Positions 44,886 to 55,438 are shown, counted from the first letter of the stretch. The stretch: 64,000 bases of DNA from Roseobacter sp. GAI101 (GCF_000156335.1 NZ_DS999213.1:675350-739349); one strand, 5' to 3'. Program-made: numbers and translations. Notes: generated by a model not told the origin, from the sequence alone.

Positions 44886-46253
44886 TTACATCATTTTGCG
44901 GCCGCGTGTAACCTCTATATCGAGATCTGTGATTTTTTTTCTCAAGGTATTGCGGTTGATTCCCAAGAGATCAGCACATTTAGCCTGATTCCCTGCCGTG
45001 GCGGAAAGGGCAATTTCGATCAACGGTGCCTCAATCTCGCGAAGGATCCGCGCGTACAGCCCCGGGGGCGGCAACATTGACCCGTGTTGGTCGAAATACC
45101 GGCGCAAATGCCGCTCGACCGACGCGCCCAGCTTTTCCGTGTTTGCCTGTGCGCGCAAAGGTTCGGGATCGGGCTGCGCGCCCAGCACCTGTTCGGCTTC
45201 GGTCTGGGTAATTTCAGGCGCGCGGCTGGTCAGCGCCAACTGCCGCATAGCGTGCTCAAGCTGGCGAACGTTGCCGGGCCATTGGTAGTTGGCAAAGACC
45301 TTCGCGGCCCCTTCGGAAAGGGCGCGCGGCGCGGTGTTGCCGGTTTCAGAACGCTCCAGAAAATGCGCCGCAAGCAATCCGATGTCTTCTACACGGTCGC
45401 GCAAGGCCGGCACATGCAACGTCGCACCGGAGAGACGGTAATATAGGTCGCGCCGCAATGTGCCGGCCTTCATCGCGGCGGCCAGATCGGACTGGCTGGT
45501 GGCCAGAAAACGCGGCGCATGGTCGCCGGGCGTGTCCATCATGCGGGCGATGCGGGCCTGAATTTCTTCTGAGAAATCACCGATTTCATCAATCAGCAAC
45601 GTCCCCCCGCGCACCCGTGCAAGGACGCGCGCAGGCCCTTCAATATCCTGCAGTTCGGCAGAGTTGACGGTGACGAAGGGCAGATTGCGACGGTCCGAGA
45701 AGTCGTGAATGGCTTTGCCGATCAGGGACTTGCCGGTGCCCGATTCACCCCAGATCAACACGGGCAGATCGGTGTTCATCACCCGTGCGACAACGCGGTA
45801 CAGCGCCTGCATCACCGGCGTGCGCCCCACCAAGGGCAGATCGTCGCGGTCGCCTGCGTCATTCGTTTCGACAACGCGGCGCGGTGCCCCGTTGCGCTCC
45901 AGCGCGCGGGCCGTGCGCTTCATCAGGTCGGGCAAGTCAAAGGGCTTGGGCAGGTAATCATAGGCTTCGGCCTCGGCGGCCTTGATCGCCGTCATGATCG
46001 TATTTTGCGCTGAGATCACGATCACCGGAAGGCCGGGACGGTCCTGGGCGATTTTCGGCAGCATCTCAAGGCCGTTGCCGTCGGGCATCACCACGTCCGA
46101 GATCACGACATCGCCTTTGCCTTCGCCCACCCACCGCATCAGCGTGGTCAGACTGGACGTGGCATGCACCTTGCACCCTGCCCGCGTCAATGCCTGGGTC
46201 AGAACGGTGCGGATTGTGCGGTCATCATCGGCGACCAGAACTGTACCATCCAT
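44886..46253 (-). CDS. ntrC: Nitrogen regulator NtrC, GAFTGA-less type
   Basis: The 455-residue protein is a receiver ([15 protein letters not shown], phospho-Asp in [14 protein letters not shown]), AAA+ domain ([34 protein letters not shown]) and Fis helix-turn-helix ([21 protein letters not shown]). GAFTGA is absent and shortened ([19 protein letters not shown]), as in Rhodobacter capsulatus NtrC, which activates sigma-70 promoters. Start [11 protein letters not shown] follows the ntrB stop after one base, so the pair is coupled. Confidence 0.94.
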   Translation of the reverse strand: MDGTVLVADDDRTIRTVLTQALTRAGCKVHATSSLTTLMRWVGEGKGDVVISDVVMPDGNGLEMLPKIAQDRPGLPVIVISAQNTIMTAIKAAEAEAYDYLPKPFDLPDLMKRTARALERNGAPRRVVETNDAGDRDDLPLVGRTPVMQALYRVVARVMNTDLPVLIWGESGTGKSLIGKAIHDFSDRRNLPFVTVNSAELQDIEGPARVLARVRGGTLLIDEIGDFSEEIQARIARMMDTPGDHAPRFLATSQSDLAAAMKAGTLRRDLYYRLSGATLHVPALRDRVEDIGLLAAHFLERSETGNTAPRALSEGAAKVFANYQWPGNVRQLEHAMRQLALTSRAPEITQTEAEQVLGAQPDPEPLRAQANTEKLGASVERHLRRYFDQHGSMLPPPGLYARILREIEAPLIEIALSATAGNQAKCADLLGINRNTLRKKITDLDIEVTRGRKMM

Positions 46254-46254
46254 G

Positions 46255-47370
46255 TTATCTCTCCTGTTGGGGGGCAAGGGGGGCGATTTGCGCGGCACCC
46301 ATCTGCGCGGTATCGGCGCGGGGCAGCGAAATGCGGAATACGGTTTTGCCGGGGACCGAATTGACCGAAATCCAACCGTCGTGGTCGGAAATGATCTTGC
46401 TGACCAAAGCCAGACCAAGGCCGGTGCCGTTTTCGCGGCCGGAAACGAAGGGCTCGAAGATATCGGCGCGAATGCCTTCGGGCAAACCGGGGCCATCATC
46501 GATCACCTCGATCTGCAAGGGCAGCGACTGGCCCGTGCCATCAGAGCGGCGCATGCGGAAGGAATGTTCGTAATAACTGTGCAGGCGGATCGTGCCGCCC
46601 TGATCGCCCGCCGCCTCCGAGGCGTTTTTCAGCAGGTTCAGGATCACCTGTAGCAGTTGATCCTTGTCGCCCAAGGCGTGGGGCAAGGACGGGTCATAAT
46701 CTTCGATGATCCGCATCCGCGCGCCAAACCCCAACAGCGCCGAACGGCGCGCGCGGTCCAGAACATCGTGCAGGTTCATCGATGTCCGCTCAGGCGGCAT
46801 CAGATTGCCGAATTGCTCGACCTGCTCCAGCAGCTTCACGATGCGGCGGGATTCCGCGACGATCAGATCGGTCAACTCAAGATCTTCGGCGTTCAAGTTC
46901 ATGCTTAGCAACTGCGCGGCACCGGTGATACCCGCCAGCGGGTTCTTGATCTCGTGGGCCAGCATTTCAGCCATGCCGATCGCGGATTTCGCCGCGGATT
47001 TGACCGAATTGTTCTGGGTCATACGCCCGGCAAGTTCGCGCGGCGTGATCATCATGATCATATCGCCGTCGGTTCCGGTCAGAGCCGCCAGATGCAAGGC
47101 GCATTGCAAGGGCGCGCGCTGGCCGCTGCCGACATCGACATCATTGACGAACAGCGGTGTGCCGTTTTCGCGGGCACGGGCAAAGGCTTCTTCCAGAGGG
47201 GCATCTACGGCGATCATGTCCCAGACCGGCATGCCCTTGGCGTATTTGGCCGAGGCATTCAGGAACCCTTCGGCTTCGGGGTTCATGTCGAGGATCTTGT
47301 CATCGGGACCGATCAGAACCGCAGGAACCGGGAGGGAGCTGAAAATGGTGTCATTCTCGATATCCATCAT
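46255..47370 (-). CDS. ntrB: Nitrogen sensor histidine kinase NtrB
   Basis: The 371-residue soluble kinase has an N-terminal PAS region ([20 protein letters not shown]), the phospho-acceptor block [20 protein letters not shown] and an ATP-binding domain ([33 protein letters not shown]). No transmembrane segment is present, as expected for a GlnB/PII-controlled NtrB. Its ATG overlaps the dusB stop (ATGA), the classic nifR3-ntrB coupling of Rhodobacter. Confidence 0.94.
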   Translation of the reverse strand: MMDIENDTIFSSLPVPAVLIGPDDKILDMNPEAEGFLNASAKYAKGMPVWDMIAVDAPLEEAFARARENGTPLFVNDVDVGSGQRAPLQCALHLAALTGTDGDMIMMITPRELAGRMTQNNSVKSAAKSAIGMAEMLAHEIKNPLAGITGAAQLLSMNLNAEDLELTDLIVAESRRIVKLLEQVEQFGNLMPPERTSMNLHDVLDRARRSALLGFGARMRIIEDYDPSLPHALGDKDQLLQVILNLLKNASEAAGDQGGTIRLHSYYEHSFRMRRSDGTGQSLPLQIEVIDDGPGLPEGIRADIFEPFVSGRENGTGLGLALVSKIISDHDGWISVNSVPGKTVFRISLPRADTAQMGAAQIAPLAPQQER

Positions 47371-48353
47371 GCCGCCACCAGTTCCTGGCCGGGATGCATG
47401 GCCGACGGGATCAGGTGTTGGACGGTCTGCACATCAGGTGCCGTCAGCACAGAGCGGCGCAGATCGCGCGGCGTGGCGCACGTGTCCATGTACCAGCCCA
47501 GATGTTTGCGCGCGGCGCGCAGTCCGATGGTGACCCCGTAAAACCGGATGATTTCTTCATAATGATCCCCGACCATGCGCGCAAAGTCAGCGCCTTGCGG
47601 CACGACCGGTGCAGGAGTGCCATAAAGTTGGTGCGCAATCTCGGCCAGGATCCAGGGTTGCCCTTGCGACCCGCGCCCGACCATCACCCCGTCCGCGCGC
47701 GATTGGTTGAGCGCCGTGCTGGCGGAGTCAGTGTCGATGATATCGCCATTGGCAATCACCGGGATCGACACGGCGTCTTTTACCTTGGAAATCGCGGCCC
47801 AATCCGCAGCACCCTTGTAGAACTGGCAGCGCGTACGGCCGTGGATGGTGATCATCGTGATGCCGGCAGCTTCGGCGGCAGCGGCGATCTGGGGGGCGTT
47901 CAGCATCGCGTCGTCCCAGCCCAGGCGGGTTTTCAACGTCACAGGCACCTTGACTGCGTTCACGACGGCTTCGATCAGGGTCAACGCATAGTCGGGCGTG
48001 CGCATCAACGCCGATCCGGAATAGCCTTGCGTGACCTTCTTGGCTGGACAGCCCATGTTGATGTCGATGATCCGCGCGCCCTGTGCTTCGACCATCCGGG
48101 CCGCTTCGGCCAGCGGGGCGGCTTCGCGACCGGCCAGTTGTACGGCGGTCCCCTCGATCCCGAGGCCAAGCTCGGCCTTCTCGCGGGTGCCGGGGCGTGC
48201 GTTGATCATGTCTTCGCTGGCGACCATTTCGGACACGACAAGACCGGCCCCGAAAGACGCAACCAGATTGCGGTACGGCAAATCCGTGATCCCCGCCATG
48301 GGTGCCAGCAAAACAGGCGGGTCGAGGGTAAAGGGCAGATCAGGCAGGGCCAA
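47367..48353 (-). CDS. dusB: tRNA dihydrouridine synthase (NifR3)
   Basis: The 328-residue FMN enzyme reduces uridine to dihydrouridine in the tRNA D-loop. Visible blocks are PPVLLAPMAGITDLPYRNL (FMN site), DINMGCPAKKVTQGYSGSAL with the catalytic cysteine, and IHGRTRCQFYKGAADW, VIANGDI and GRGSQGQPWIL. The start is TTG at 48353, with AAGGATT nine bases upstream. A TTG at 48410 extends the frame by 19 residues without homology, and no ATG is available before the conserved core. dusB leads the ntrBC operon. Confidence 0.9.
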   Translation of the reverse strand: MALPDLPFTLDPPVLLAPMAGITDLPYRNLVASFGAGLVVSEMVASEDMINARPGTREKAELGLGIEGTAVQLAGREAAPLAEAARMVEAQGARIIDINMGCPAKKVTQGYSGSALMRTPDYALTLIEAVVNAVKVPVTLKTRLGWDDAMLNAPQIAAAAEAAGITMITIHGRTRCQFYKGAADWAAISKVKDAVSIPVIANGDIIDTDSASTALNQSRADGVMVGRGSQGQPWILAEIAHQLYGTPAPVVPQGADFARMVGDHYEEIIRFYGVTIGLRAARKHLGWYMDTCATPRDLRRSVLTAPDVQTVQHLIPSAMHPGQELVAA

Positions 48354-48532
48354 AACGCTTAATCCTTGTGCAGTTGATCTTGGTGTATCCCCATGATGGG
48401 GTAAACTCAATCAATCCAAAGCAGATTGCGGGGTATTTACGCATCGGATGCTTAATTTTTAGGCGGCTCTGGCGGGGCGTTGCACCTGACGGTACCAATG
48501 CTTAGAAATATAGCGTGAAACAGGGGGCTCGG

Positions 48533-49672
48533 ATGTCATCACCGCCAAGAATTGCCGCACTCATCGTTGCTGCCGGGCGTGGCACCCGCGCGGGTGGGCC
48601 TGTGCCCAAGCAGTGGCAGTCCCTGTGTGGTAAGCGGGTGATCGACCATACGCTGGCGGCGTTTCAGCGCCATCCGGCGATCAGCCAGATCATCGTCGTC
48701 CTAAGTCCGGCGGACATGGCCGAGGCACCGGGGTTTGCGGCGCAGGGCTGCGTAATCGCGCAAGGCGGTGCGAACCGCGCAGAATCAGTGCGCAACGGGC
48801 TGGCGGTTATGGCGGCGGATCAGGTGTTGATACATGATGCGGCCCGCCCTTGCGTTTCGGCCGATGTGATTGACGCCGTCATCGACGCGCTGAGGGACGT
48901 ACCCGCCGCCGCCCCCGGCCTGCCGGTTACCGACGCGCTGTGGTTGGGAGAAGACGGAGAGGTTGCAGGCACCCAAGACCGCACCGCCCTTTTTGCCGCT
49001 CAGACACCGCAGGGGTTCGATGCGGATGCGATCCGGCTGGCCCATGCCACATTTGACGGAATTGCTGCCGATGATGTCGAAGTCGCACGTGCCGCGGGAA
49101 TGGCCGTTGCCATCACCCCCGGCAGCGCCGATAACCTGAAAATCACCATGCCGGGCGATCTGACCCGCGCTGCCCGAATATTGGAGGCCTCATTGGACAT
49201 TCGCACTGGCAACGGTTTTGACGTACACGCCTTTGGTCCCGGCGATCATGTGACGCTTTGCGGCGTGAAAATACCGCATGATCAGGGGCTTGTCGGCCAC
49301 TCGGACGCCGATGTGGGGATGCATACGGTCACTGATGCGATCTATGGCGCACTTGCGATGGGGGACATCGGCCAGCATTTTCCCCCCTCTGATCCGCAGT
49401 GGAAGGGCGCTGAAAGCCACATTTTTCTGACCCATGCCGCAGACCTTGCCCGCAGCGAAGGGTTTACCCTGACACATGTCGATTGCACGTTGATCTGCGA
49501 ATATCCCAAAGTCGGTCCCCATGCCGCCGAGATGCGCCGCGTGATGGCGGCGTATCTGGGGCTTGAAATCTCGCGCGTGTCGGTCAAGGCGACCACATCG
49601 GAGCGGCTTGGCTTTACCGGCCGCGGCGAAGGCATCGCCTGCATGGCCACAGCAACATTGGTGAAACTATGA
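48533..49672 (+). CDS. ispDF: Bifunctional IspD/IspF
   Basis: The 379-residue fusion covers two non-consecutive steps of the MEP isoprenoid pathway. The N-terminal IspD half (CDP-ME synthase) has [33 protein letters not shown] and TPQGFDAD. The C-terminal IspF half (MEcPP synthase) has [49 protein letters not shown] and [18 protein letters not shown]. Metal ligands Asp/His and the TS pair are intact. AGGGGGC lies upstream of the ATG. The stop overlaps the pgpA start. Confidence 0.95.
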   Translation: MSSPPRIAALIVAAGRGTRAGGPVPKQWQSLCGKRVIDHTLAAFQRHPAISQIIVVLSPADMAEAPGFAAQGCVIAQGGANRAESVRNGLAVMAADQVLIHDAARPCVSADVIDAVIDALRDVPAAAPGLPVTDALWLGEDGEVAGTQDRTALFAAQTPQGFDADAIRLAHATFDGIAADDVEVARAAGMAVAITPGSADNLKITMPGDLTRAARILEASLDIRTGNGFDVHAFGPGDHVTLCGVKIPHDQGLVGHSDADVGMHTVTDAIYGALAMGDIGQHFPPSDPQWKGAESHIFLTHAADLARSEGFTLTHVDCTLICEYPKVGPHAAEMRRVMAAYLGLEISRVSVKATTSERLGFTGRGEGIACMATATLVKL

Positions 49673-50160
49673 AATTTGCAAAAATGATCGGTACCGTTCT
49701 GGGTGTCGGCTATATCCGCCCTGCCCCGGGCACTTGGGGGTCCCTTGTTGCCCTGCCCTGGGGGTGGTTGCTGCATGTGATCGGCGGATTTCCATTGCTG
49801 GTTGCTGGCGTCGTGATTGCCTTTGCCGCTGGCTGGTGGGCGACGGCGCAAATGACCGCCGGCAGCACCGACCATGACCCGTCAGAGATCGTGATTGACG
49901 AGGTCGCAGGTCAGTGGATCGCGCTTTTGCCGCTCAGCTATGCGGCGTGGACGATGGGGTTGAACATCTTGGAGATGTGGCCGGGCTGGATCGCGGCGTT
50001 TGCCCTGTTTCGTCTGTTCGACATCTGGAAACCCTTGCTGGTGGGCTGGGCCGACCGGCGCGGCGATGCGTTGGGGGTGATGTTGGATGATGTGATCGCG
50101 GGGCTGTTCGCGCTGCTCGGCGTTATTGCGATGGCGGGACTATATCATGGCCTTCTCTGA
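49669..50160 (+). CDS. pgpA: Phosphatidylglycerophosphatase A
   Basis: The 163-residue membrane enzyme has [15 protein letters not shown] at the N-terminus, [20 protein letters not shown] with the acidic metal site, [18 protein letters not shown] and [10 protein letters not shown]. It removes the phosphate of phosphatidylglycerophosphate to give phosphatidylglycerol. Start overlaps the ispDF stop (ATGA). Its 3' end overlaps pncC by 14 bases. Confidence 0.92.
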   Translation: MKFAKMIGTVLGVGYIRPAPGTWGSLVALPWGWLLHVIGGFPLLVAGVVIAFAAGWWATAQMTAGSTDHDPSEIVIDEVAGQWIALLPLSYAAWTMGLNILEMWPGWIAAFALFRLFDIWKPLLVGWADRRGDALGVMLDDVIAGLFALLGVIAMAGLYHGLL

Positions 50161-50620
50161 CGCGGCGATTCTGCTTGAACGGGCCAAGGCGCGCGGCGTT
50201 ATGTTTGCCTGCTCCGAAAGTTGCACAGGCGGCATGGTTGCGGCGGCCCTGACCGATTTGCCCGGATCGTCCGGGATGTTCGATCGTGGCTTCGTCACCT
50301 ATACCAACGCGGCCAAGATCGACCTTCTGGGGGTTTCGCCTGCGACGCTGGACCAATTCGGTGCCGTTTCCCAAGAGGTTGCCCGCGAGATGGCGCAGGG
50401 CGCGCTGGCGCGTTCCATGGCGCAGATTGCAGTGTCGATCACCGGGATTGCAGGGCCCGGCGGGTCCGAACACAAACCCGAAGGGCGCGTTTGCTTTGGG
50501 CTGGCCTCGCGCAACATCCTGCAGGCCGAGACATGCGACTTTGGCGCTTTGGGGCGTGATCGGGTCCGTCTTGCTGCGCGCGATCATGCATTGTCATTGC
50601 TTTTGCAGGCTGTTTCATAA
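50147..50620 (+). CDS. pncC: CinA C-terminal domain protein, nicotinamide-nucleotide amidohydrolase
   Basis: The 157-residue stand-alone CinA-C domain has FACSESCTGGMVAAALTDLPGS (catalytic serine/lysine region), GFVTYTNAAKIDLLGV, SITGIAGPGGSEHKPEGRV and an intact C-terminus. It converts NMN to NaMN and ammonia in pyridine nucleotide recycling. The N-terminal COG1058 pyrophosphatase half found in full CinA is absent. The start [13 protein letters not shown] overlaps the pgpA end. Confidence 0.92.
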   Translation: MAFSDAAILLERAKARGVMFACSESCTGGMVAAALTDLPGSSGMFDRGFVTYTNAAKIDLLGVSPATLDQFGAVSQEVAREMAQGALARSMAQIAVSITGIAGPGGSEHKPEGRVCFGLASRNILQAETCDFGALGRDRVRLAARDHALSLLLQAVS

Positions 50621-50784
50621 ACGCACAAGTTTGATGCAGCAGGTCGCCCAAAGCGCCTAAATAACGGTCACATCGCAAACCGCCTTAAAAATAGCCGTGT
50701 GCGCCTGTATTTTATCTTTATTCCCAAGGCCGCATCCGCTTCACCCCCATACAACTAAAAAATCCGATGGGGGGACATCACATT

Positions 50785-51966
50785 ATGAATGCCGCAGATA
50801 CAGCCTGGATCATGACCGCGACGGCCTTGGTCTTGTTCATGACATTGCCGGGGCTTGCCCTTTTTTACGGCGGGCTCGTGCGCAGCCGCAACGTGCTGAG
50901 CGTGTTCATGCACTGCTATGCCATCGCCTGCTTGATGAGCGTGCTTTGGTTCCTGTTCGGCTATTCCATTGCTTTTGGATCCGGGACATCAGGGTTCTGG
51001 GGCGGTCTGGACAAGATGGGCTTGAACGGTGTCACCGCCGACAGCCTGTCGGGCACCCTGCCCGAGGTCTTGTTCTTCGCGTTCCAGATGACCTTTGCCA
51101 TCATTACGCCCGCGCTGATCGTCGGTGCCTATGTTGAGCGGATCGGTTTTGGCTTTGTCCTGCTGTTTTCGGGCCTGTGGATGCTGCTGTGCTATGCGCC
51201 GGTGGTACATTGGGTCTGGGGCGGTGGTTTTCTGGCGGATGGTGGCATCTTCGGCGAGATCGGCGCGCGTGATTTCGCGGGCGGTATCGTGGTGCATGAA
51301 ACCGCAGGTCTTGCGGCGCTGATCGTCGCTATCTTCCTTGGTCCGCGGATGAACCACAACACGCCGCCGCATAACCCCGGTTACGTGATGATCGGTGCCG
51401 CGATGCTTTGGGTCGGTTGGTTCGGTTTCAACGGCGGCTCGCAACTGGCGGCTGACGGTGGCGCGGCAATGGCGATCACGGTCACGCATATCTCGGCGGC
51501 GACCGCGTCGCTGACCTGGGCGCTTTGGGAGCGGGTTAAATTCGGTAAATCCTCCATGGTGGGCATCGTGACCGGTACGATTGCGGGGCTTGCGTCGATC
51601 ACGCCCGCCTCCGGGTTCGTCGGGCCATGGGAGGCGTTGCTGATCGGTGCCGTCGCGGGTGTTCTGTGTCAGGAAGCCGTCGTCCTGATCCGCAACAAGA
51701 TCAAGATTGACGACACGCTGGATGTCTTTGCGGTGCACGGTGTGGGTGGTATCTTTGGCACGATCATGATTGCCGCCTTCGGGGCGGGCACTTGGGCGGC
51801 GCAGTTGGGATCACTGGCGATCGTCGGGGTCTACACCACGGTCGTCACGCTTGTGCTGGTATTCATCTGCAAGGCGATCACTCCGCTGCGCGTGTCAAAG
51901 GACGAAGAAACCTCAGGCCTGGATATTTCGGTCCACGGAGAGCGCGCCTACGATCACACGAGCTGA
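50785..51966 (+). CDS. amtB: Ammonium transporter AmtB
   Basis: The 393-residue channel of the Amt/MEP/Rh family has eleven transmembrane helices. Diagnostic blocks are LPGLALFYGGLVRSRNVLSV, DFAGGIVVHETAGLAAL with the first pore histidine, GAAMLWVGWFGFNGGSQLA, and DDTLDVFAVHGVGGIFGTIM with the second pore histidine. No separate signal peptide is seen, and no PII gene (glnK) lies next to it. It sits close to the ntr block. A GGGGGGA Shine-Dalgarno precedes the ATG. The end overlaps the convergent MmgE/PrpD gene by 13 bp. Confidence 0.94.
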   Translation: MNAADTAWIMTATALVLFMTLPGLALFYGGLVRSRNVLSVFMHCYAIACLMSVLWFLFGYSIAFGSGTSGFWGGLDKMGLNGVTADSLSGTLPEVLFFAFQMTFAIITPALIVGAYVERIGFGFVLLFSGLWMLLCYAPVVHWVWGGGFLADGGIFGEIGARDFAGGIVVHETAGLAALIVAIFLGPRMNHNTPPHNPGYVMIGAAMLWVGWFGFNGGSQLAADGGAAMAITVTHISAATASLTWALWERVKFGKSSMVGIVTGTIAGLASITPASGFVGPWEALLIGAVAGVLCQEAVVLIRNKIKIDDTLDVFAVHGVGGIFGTIMIAAFGAGTWAAQLGSLAIVGVYTTVVTLVLVFICKAITPLRVSKDEETSGLDISVHGERAYDHTS

Positions 51967-53237
51967 GCCATCAGGGCGGCGGCATCGTCGCCCTGACACG
52001 CAACCCACAGGGCATCGGCTTGCGCCTGCCCCAATAGCCCCGCCGCCTTGGACCGCAGCTTTGACGCGCGGATGTCGGCGGGGATCGCGGCATTCAGATC
52101 ATGCTGCAGTTCATGAACGTCGCCGTTTTTCAAAGTTATCTTTACCCGCGACTGCATCTCGGACAGGTCCGGGTTTTCAGCTACGTTGATCAGGTTCCGC
52201 AGCGATATGACATCGCTGCGTGTAGTGATCGCTTCGGTATAGCTGGCGATGGCCCCGGTGTCTTGGCCCAGCAAAGACATGGCGGCAGTCTGACGGTAGC
52301 TGAATTTCGCCCCCAGCCCTGTGTCCGGATCCGCGATGTTGCAAACGCTCATCCAGCGCGGATGGGTTTCAATGTCGATCCGCGCGATCACGAGGGGGTC
52401 GATCTGCGTATCGCCCAATGCCTCGAGCATGGCGTGCAACCCGTGACAGCAGGCGTGAAACTTGTGGCTGATGCTTTCGATCTGCCAGACGCCCTGCCCG
52501 ATCGTCGCCAACGCCGCTTCATCGCCCTCTCCGTGATGGGTCGGGCCAAAGCCCAGAGGTCCGGCCAAACCGTCCGGTGCCGCTGTCATGCCGGCCTGTG
52601 CCCAGACTGCCGCCTCGACCCCTGCACGCGCTGCAAGCCCGGCGTTCAACGGTTTCGCCATGGTTCCGAACTGGGATTTCAGGCCCGAGGCCAAGCTGGC
52701 GCAGAGCCCTAGCGCCATCCGTGTCCTGTCTGCATCAAGCTTCATCAGACGGGCCACGGCCAGCGTCGCGCCGAAGGCTCCGGCGGTTGCGGTCTGGTGA
52801 TAGCCAACCTGATAGTGATCGCGGCCCAGCCAGATCCCCACATGAATGGACGCCTCGATGCCCAAAGTTGCCGCTTCGATCACTTGCGACAGCGCAAGGC
52901 CATCCCGTTCTGCGATTGCCAGAACGGCAGGCAGAACGGCGACAGAGGGGTGTCCGATATGGGCGAAATGGGTGTCGTCGTAATCCAGCGCGTGGGACAG
53001 GGTCCCGTTGATCAGCGCGGCCGTTGCCACTGGCAGCTTCCCACCGCCCAGAACCGTTGCCTCGGCAGTACCGCCGCTGGCGTGATGGACCGCGACAAAG
53101 CCGTCGAAAGCGCTGTCTTGCGCCCCCGCAATACCGCAGGCGGTCCAGTCAAACAGCGACAGGCGCAACATGGCCAAGGCATCCCGGGGTGGCTGCGTTT
53201 GCGCAAAGCGGATCAGATGGTCCGTAATTCCCGGCAT
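51954..53237 (-). CDS. MmgE/PrpD family protein
   Basis: The 427-residue protein matches the MmgE/PrpD fold: DWTACGIAGAQDSAF, VTAALINGTLSHALDYDDTHFAHIGHPSVAVLPA (in pieces), YQVGYHQTATAGAFGA, SHKFHACCHGLHAMLEAL and a C-terminal region of the family. Characterised members are 2-methylcitrate dehydratase, aconitate decarboxylase and iminodisuccinate epimerase. No methylcitrate genes are nearby, so the substrate is open. AGGA lies before the ATG (MPGITDHLIRF). Confidence 0.87.
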   Translation of the reverse strand: MPGITDHLIRFAQTQPPRDALAMLRLSLFDWTACGIAGAQDSAFDGFVAVHHASGGTAEATVLGGGKLPVATAALINGTLSHALDYDDTHFAHIGHPSVAVLPAVLAIAERDGLALSQVIEAATLGIEASIHVGIWLGRDHYQVGYHQTATAGAFGATLAVARLMKLDADRTRMALGLCASLASGLKSQFGTMAKPLNAGLAARAGVEAAVWAQAGMTAAPDGLAGPLGFGPTHHGEGDEAALATIGQGVWQIESISHKFHACCHGLHAMLEALGDTQIDPLVIARIDIETHPRWMSVCNIADPDTGLGAKFSYRQTAAMSLLGQDTGAIASYTEAITTRSDVISLRNLINVAENPDLSEMQSRVKITLKNGDVHELQHDLNAAIPADIRASKLRSKAAGLLGQAQADALWVACQGDDAAALMAQLV

Positions 53238-53250
53238 GGCGTTGTCCTGT

Positions 53251-53706
53251 CTAGCTTGGGGTTCCATAAAGTGCGGCCGCACGTTTTTCGAAGGCGTGCA
53301 CGACCCGCTGCATCGCCTCGTTGAATACGACGCCGATGATCTTTTGCAGAACCATATTCTTGAACTCGAAATCTACAAAGAAATGCACCTTGCAACCGCC
53401 GTTGGGCGCGTCTTCGAAATGCCAGTTGGATTTCATGAACTTGAACGGCCCGTCCAGGTATTCGGTGTCGATCTTTTTGGCTTCGGGCCATAGCACCACG
53501 CGGCTTGTAAAGCGTTCGCGGAATACTTTGAAACTGATCACCAGATCGGCGTCCATCACCTCGTGATCGCCTTTGTCCTCGCGGCTTTTGATGCGCGCGG
53601 CGGCGGTCCAGGGCAGGAAGTCGGGGTATGACGCCACATCGGCCACCAGATCATACATCTGTTGGGCGGTATAGGGCAGTTCGCGGGTCTCTGAATGGGT
53701 AGGCAT
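53251..53706 (-). CDS. RatA/Coq10-type START domain protein
   Basis: The 151-residue protein has the polyketide-cyclase/START layout, with RELPYTAQQMYDLVADVASYPDFLPW at its start and FFVDFEFKNMVLQKIIGVVFNEA near its end. Homologues are annotated either as Coq10 ubiquinone-binding proteins or as RatA toxin. In alphaproteobacteria a ubiquinone role is the more plausible one, and no RatB partner is present. It is followed after 13 bp by the MmgE/PrpD gene on the same strand and is divergent from hpt. Confidence 0.85.
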   Translation of the reverse strand: MPTHSETRELPYTAQQMYDLVADVASYPDFLPWTAAARIKSREDKGDHEVMDADLVISFKVFRERFTSRVVLWPEAKKIDTEYLDGPFKFMKSNWHFEDAPNGGCKVHFFVDFEFKNMVLQKIIGVVFNEAMQRVVHAFEKRAAALYGTPS

Positions 53707-53773
53707 TGATTTCCGTCTGTCTAGAAGTTAGCCCTTATGGAGTCTTAAACGCCCCTTTTTCAAGGTAGAATCC

Positions 53774-54313
53774 ATGCCGACGCCCCCTTATGTCATCGAC
53801 GAAATGATCTCGGCCAAGGCGATTGCCGCACGGATCGAAGAACTGTGCCGCGAAATCCAAACGGAATTTGAAGGCACGAACAAGTTGACCGTCGTGGGGC
53901 TGTTGCGCGGGTCCTTCGTGTTCATCGCCGATCTGGTGCGTGAACTGGACCTGCCGATTGAGGTCGATTTCCTTGAGGCCTCAAGCTATGGCGACGGCAT
54001 GGAAAGCAGCAGGGAAGTGCGTATTCTCAAGGACTTGCGCGGCGCAATTGAAGGGCGCGATGTGCTGGTCGTCGAAGATATCGTCGATACGGGCCATACC
54101 CTGCATCACGTGCGCAATCTGCTTATCTCGCGCGAGCCTGCACGGCTGAAAACCATTGCCTTGCTGGATAAACCCAGCCGGCGCGAGGTCGACATGAAAG
54201 CGGATTGGACAGGGTTCGAGATCCCGGATGAATTCGTCGTGGGCTACGGGATCGATTTCGCGCAACGTAACCGCAACCTGCCCTATATCGGCAAGGTCCG
54301 TTTCACATCATGA
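53774..54313 (+). CDS. hpt: Hypoxanthine phosphoribosyltransferase
   Basis: The 179-residue purine salvage enzyme transfers the PRPP phosphoribosyl group to hypoxanthine. It has the PRPP-binding motif [17 protein letters not shown], the flexible loop [12 protein letters not shown] and the C-terminal [19 protein letters not shown]. Length fits the bacterial enzyme. The stop overlaps the start of a 57-codon gene. Confidence 0.94.
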   Translation: MPTPPYVIDEMISAKAIAARIEELCREIQTEFEGTNKLTVVGLLRGSFVFIADLVRELDLPIEVDFLEASSYGDGMESSREVRILKDLRGAIEGRDVLVVEDIVDTGHTLHHVRNLLISREPARLKTIALLDKPSRREVDMKADWTGFEIPDEFVVGYGIDFAQRNRNLPYIGKVRFTS

Positions 54314-54483
54314 ACATCGTATGGTTCATGCGGATGAAACGCTGGGTGCAAAACCCGCCGTCGCCACGGCGGGTGAAGTTCATCTTTGGCATTATTTTGA
54401 TCGCGGCCATCATCTTTGGCGTGGAATACGCCGGCTATTGGCCGGACTGGGCGACGGCTGAACGTATGGGCCGCCGGTTTTAA
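54310..54483 (+). CDS. 57-residue single-span membrane protein
   Basis: This short reading frame starts at an ATG overlapping the hpt stop (ATGA) and runs 57 codons. It begins [20 protein letters not shown], followed by a hydrophobic helix ([21 protein letters not shown]) and a short polar tail ([15 protein letters not shown]). The basic N-terminus suggests an N-in topology. Start-stop coupling and a membrane segment argue that it is real. Its function is unknown. It converges on lipA with one spare base between the stops. Confidence 0.7.
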   Translation: MNIVWFMRMKRWVQNPPSPRRVKFIFGIILIAAIIFGVEYAGYWPDWATAERMGRRF

Positions 54484-54484
54484 C

Positions 54485-55438
54485 CTAGCCTTTCGCCAAT
54501 TTGGCGTTACGCGCGGCACGCAACCGCGCGAAATCATCGCCTGCGTGATAGCTCGACCGTGTGAGCGGTGTGGCAGATACCATCAGGAACCCTTTTCCGA
54601 ACGCCGCCTTTTCGTAGGATGCGAATTCGTCAGGATGCACGAAGCGGTCCACGCGGTGATGCTTGGGCGTGGGTTGCAGATATTGGCCGATGGTCAGGAA
54701 ATCGATGTCGGCGGCGCGCATGTCCTCCATCACCTGAATGACCGATTGCCGATCTTCGCCCAGTCCAACCATGATGCCGGATTTGGTGAACATCGACGGA
54801 TCCAGTTCCTTGACCCGTTGCAGCAGGCGCAAGCTGTGGAAGTAACGCGCGCCGGGTCGGACCTCCGGATACAGGCCCGGCACGGTCTCAAGGTTGTGGT
54901 TGAACACATCGGGGCGCGCTTCGACAACGATTTCAAGCACGGATGGATCGCAACGGATGAAATCCGGCGTCAGGATTTCAATTGTGGTGTCAGGCGACCG
55001 CTTGCGGATGGCGCGGATGGTCTGGGCAAAGTGTTCGGCACCACCGTCTGCGATATCGTCACGGTCGACGGATGTGATGACAACATGGTTCAGCCCCAGT
55101 TTGGCAACCGCATCGGCAACGCGACCCGGTTCGAACACGTCCAGATCCTCGGGCGGCTTGCCGGTGGCGATGTTGCAGAAAGTACAGGCCCGCGTGCAAA
55201 CCTCGCCCATGATCATCATGGTGGCGTGGCCTTGGGACCAGCATTCGCCGACATTCGGGCAGCCTGCTTCTTCGCAGACCGTCACCAGTTTATTGTCGCG
55301 CATGATCCTGGCAGTTTCGGCATAACCCTGCCCACCCGGAGCTTTTACGCGAATCCACGACGGCTTTTTGGGCTGCGGATTGTCGGGGCGTTTGGCTTTT
55401 TCGGGGTGGCGCTGCTCGGGGATTTTAAGGTCGCGCAT
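54485..55438 (-). CDS. lipA: Lipoyl synthase
   Basis: The 317-residue radical SAM enzyme inserts two sulfurs into octanoyl groups on lipoyl domains. The auxiliary cluster motif is [12 protein letters not shown], the radical SAM cluster is CTRACTFC, and the conserved RSSYHAGD at the C-terminus supplies the unusual serine ligand. [20 protein letters not shown] is also typical. It is divergent from the FOXRED2-like gene. Confidence 0.96.
   Translation of the reverse strand: MRDLKIPEQRHPEKAKRPDNPQPKKPSWIRVKAPGGQGYAETARIMRDNKLVTVCEEAGCPNVGECWSQGHATMMIMGEVCTRACTFCNIATGKPPEDLDVFEPGRVADAVAKLGLNHVVITSVDRDDIADGGAEHFAQTIRAIRKRSPDTTIEILTPDFIRCDPSVLEIVVEARPDVFNHNLETVPGLYPEVRPGARYFHSLRLLQRVKELDPSMFTKSGIMVGLGEDRQSVIQVMEDMRAADIDFLTIGQYLQPTPKHHRVDRFVHPDEFASYEKAAFGKGFLMVSATPLTRSSYHAGDDFARLRAARNAKLAKG

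Noticed and set aside
50621-50784. Sigma-54 promoter before amtB
   Set aside because: No TGGCAC-N5-TTGCA-like element was seen in the 164-bp spacer, which fits the GAFTGA-less NtrC.
53251-53706. RatA toxin of a toxin-antitoxin system
   Set aside because: No RatB partner is adjacent, and the START-domain protein is equally or better explained as a Coq10-type protein.
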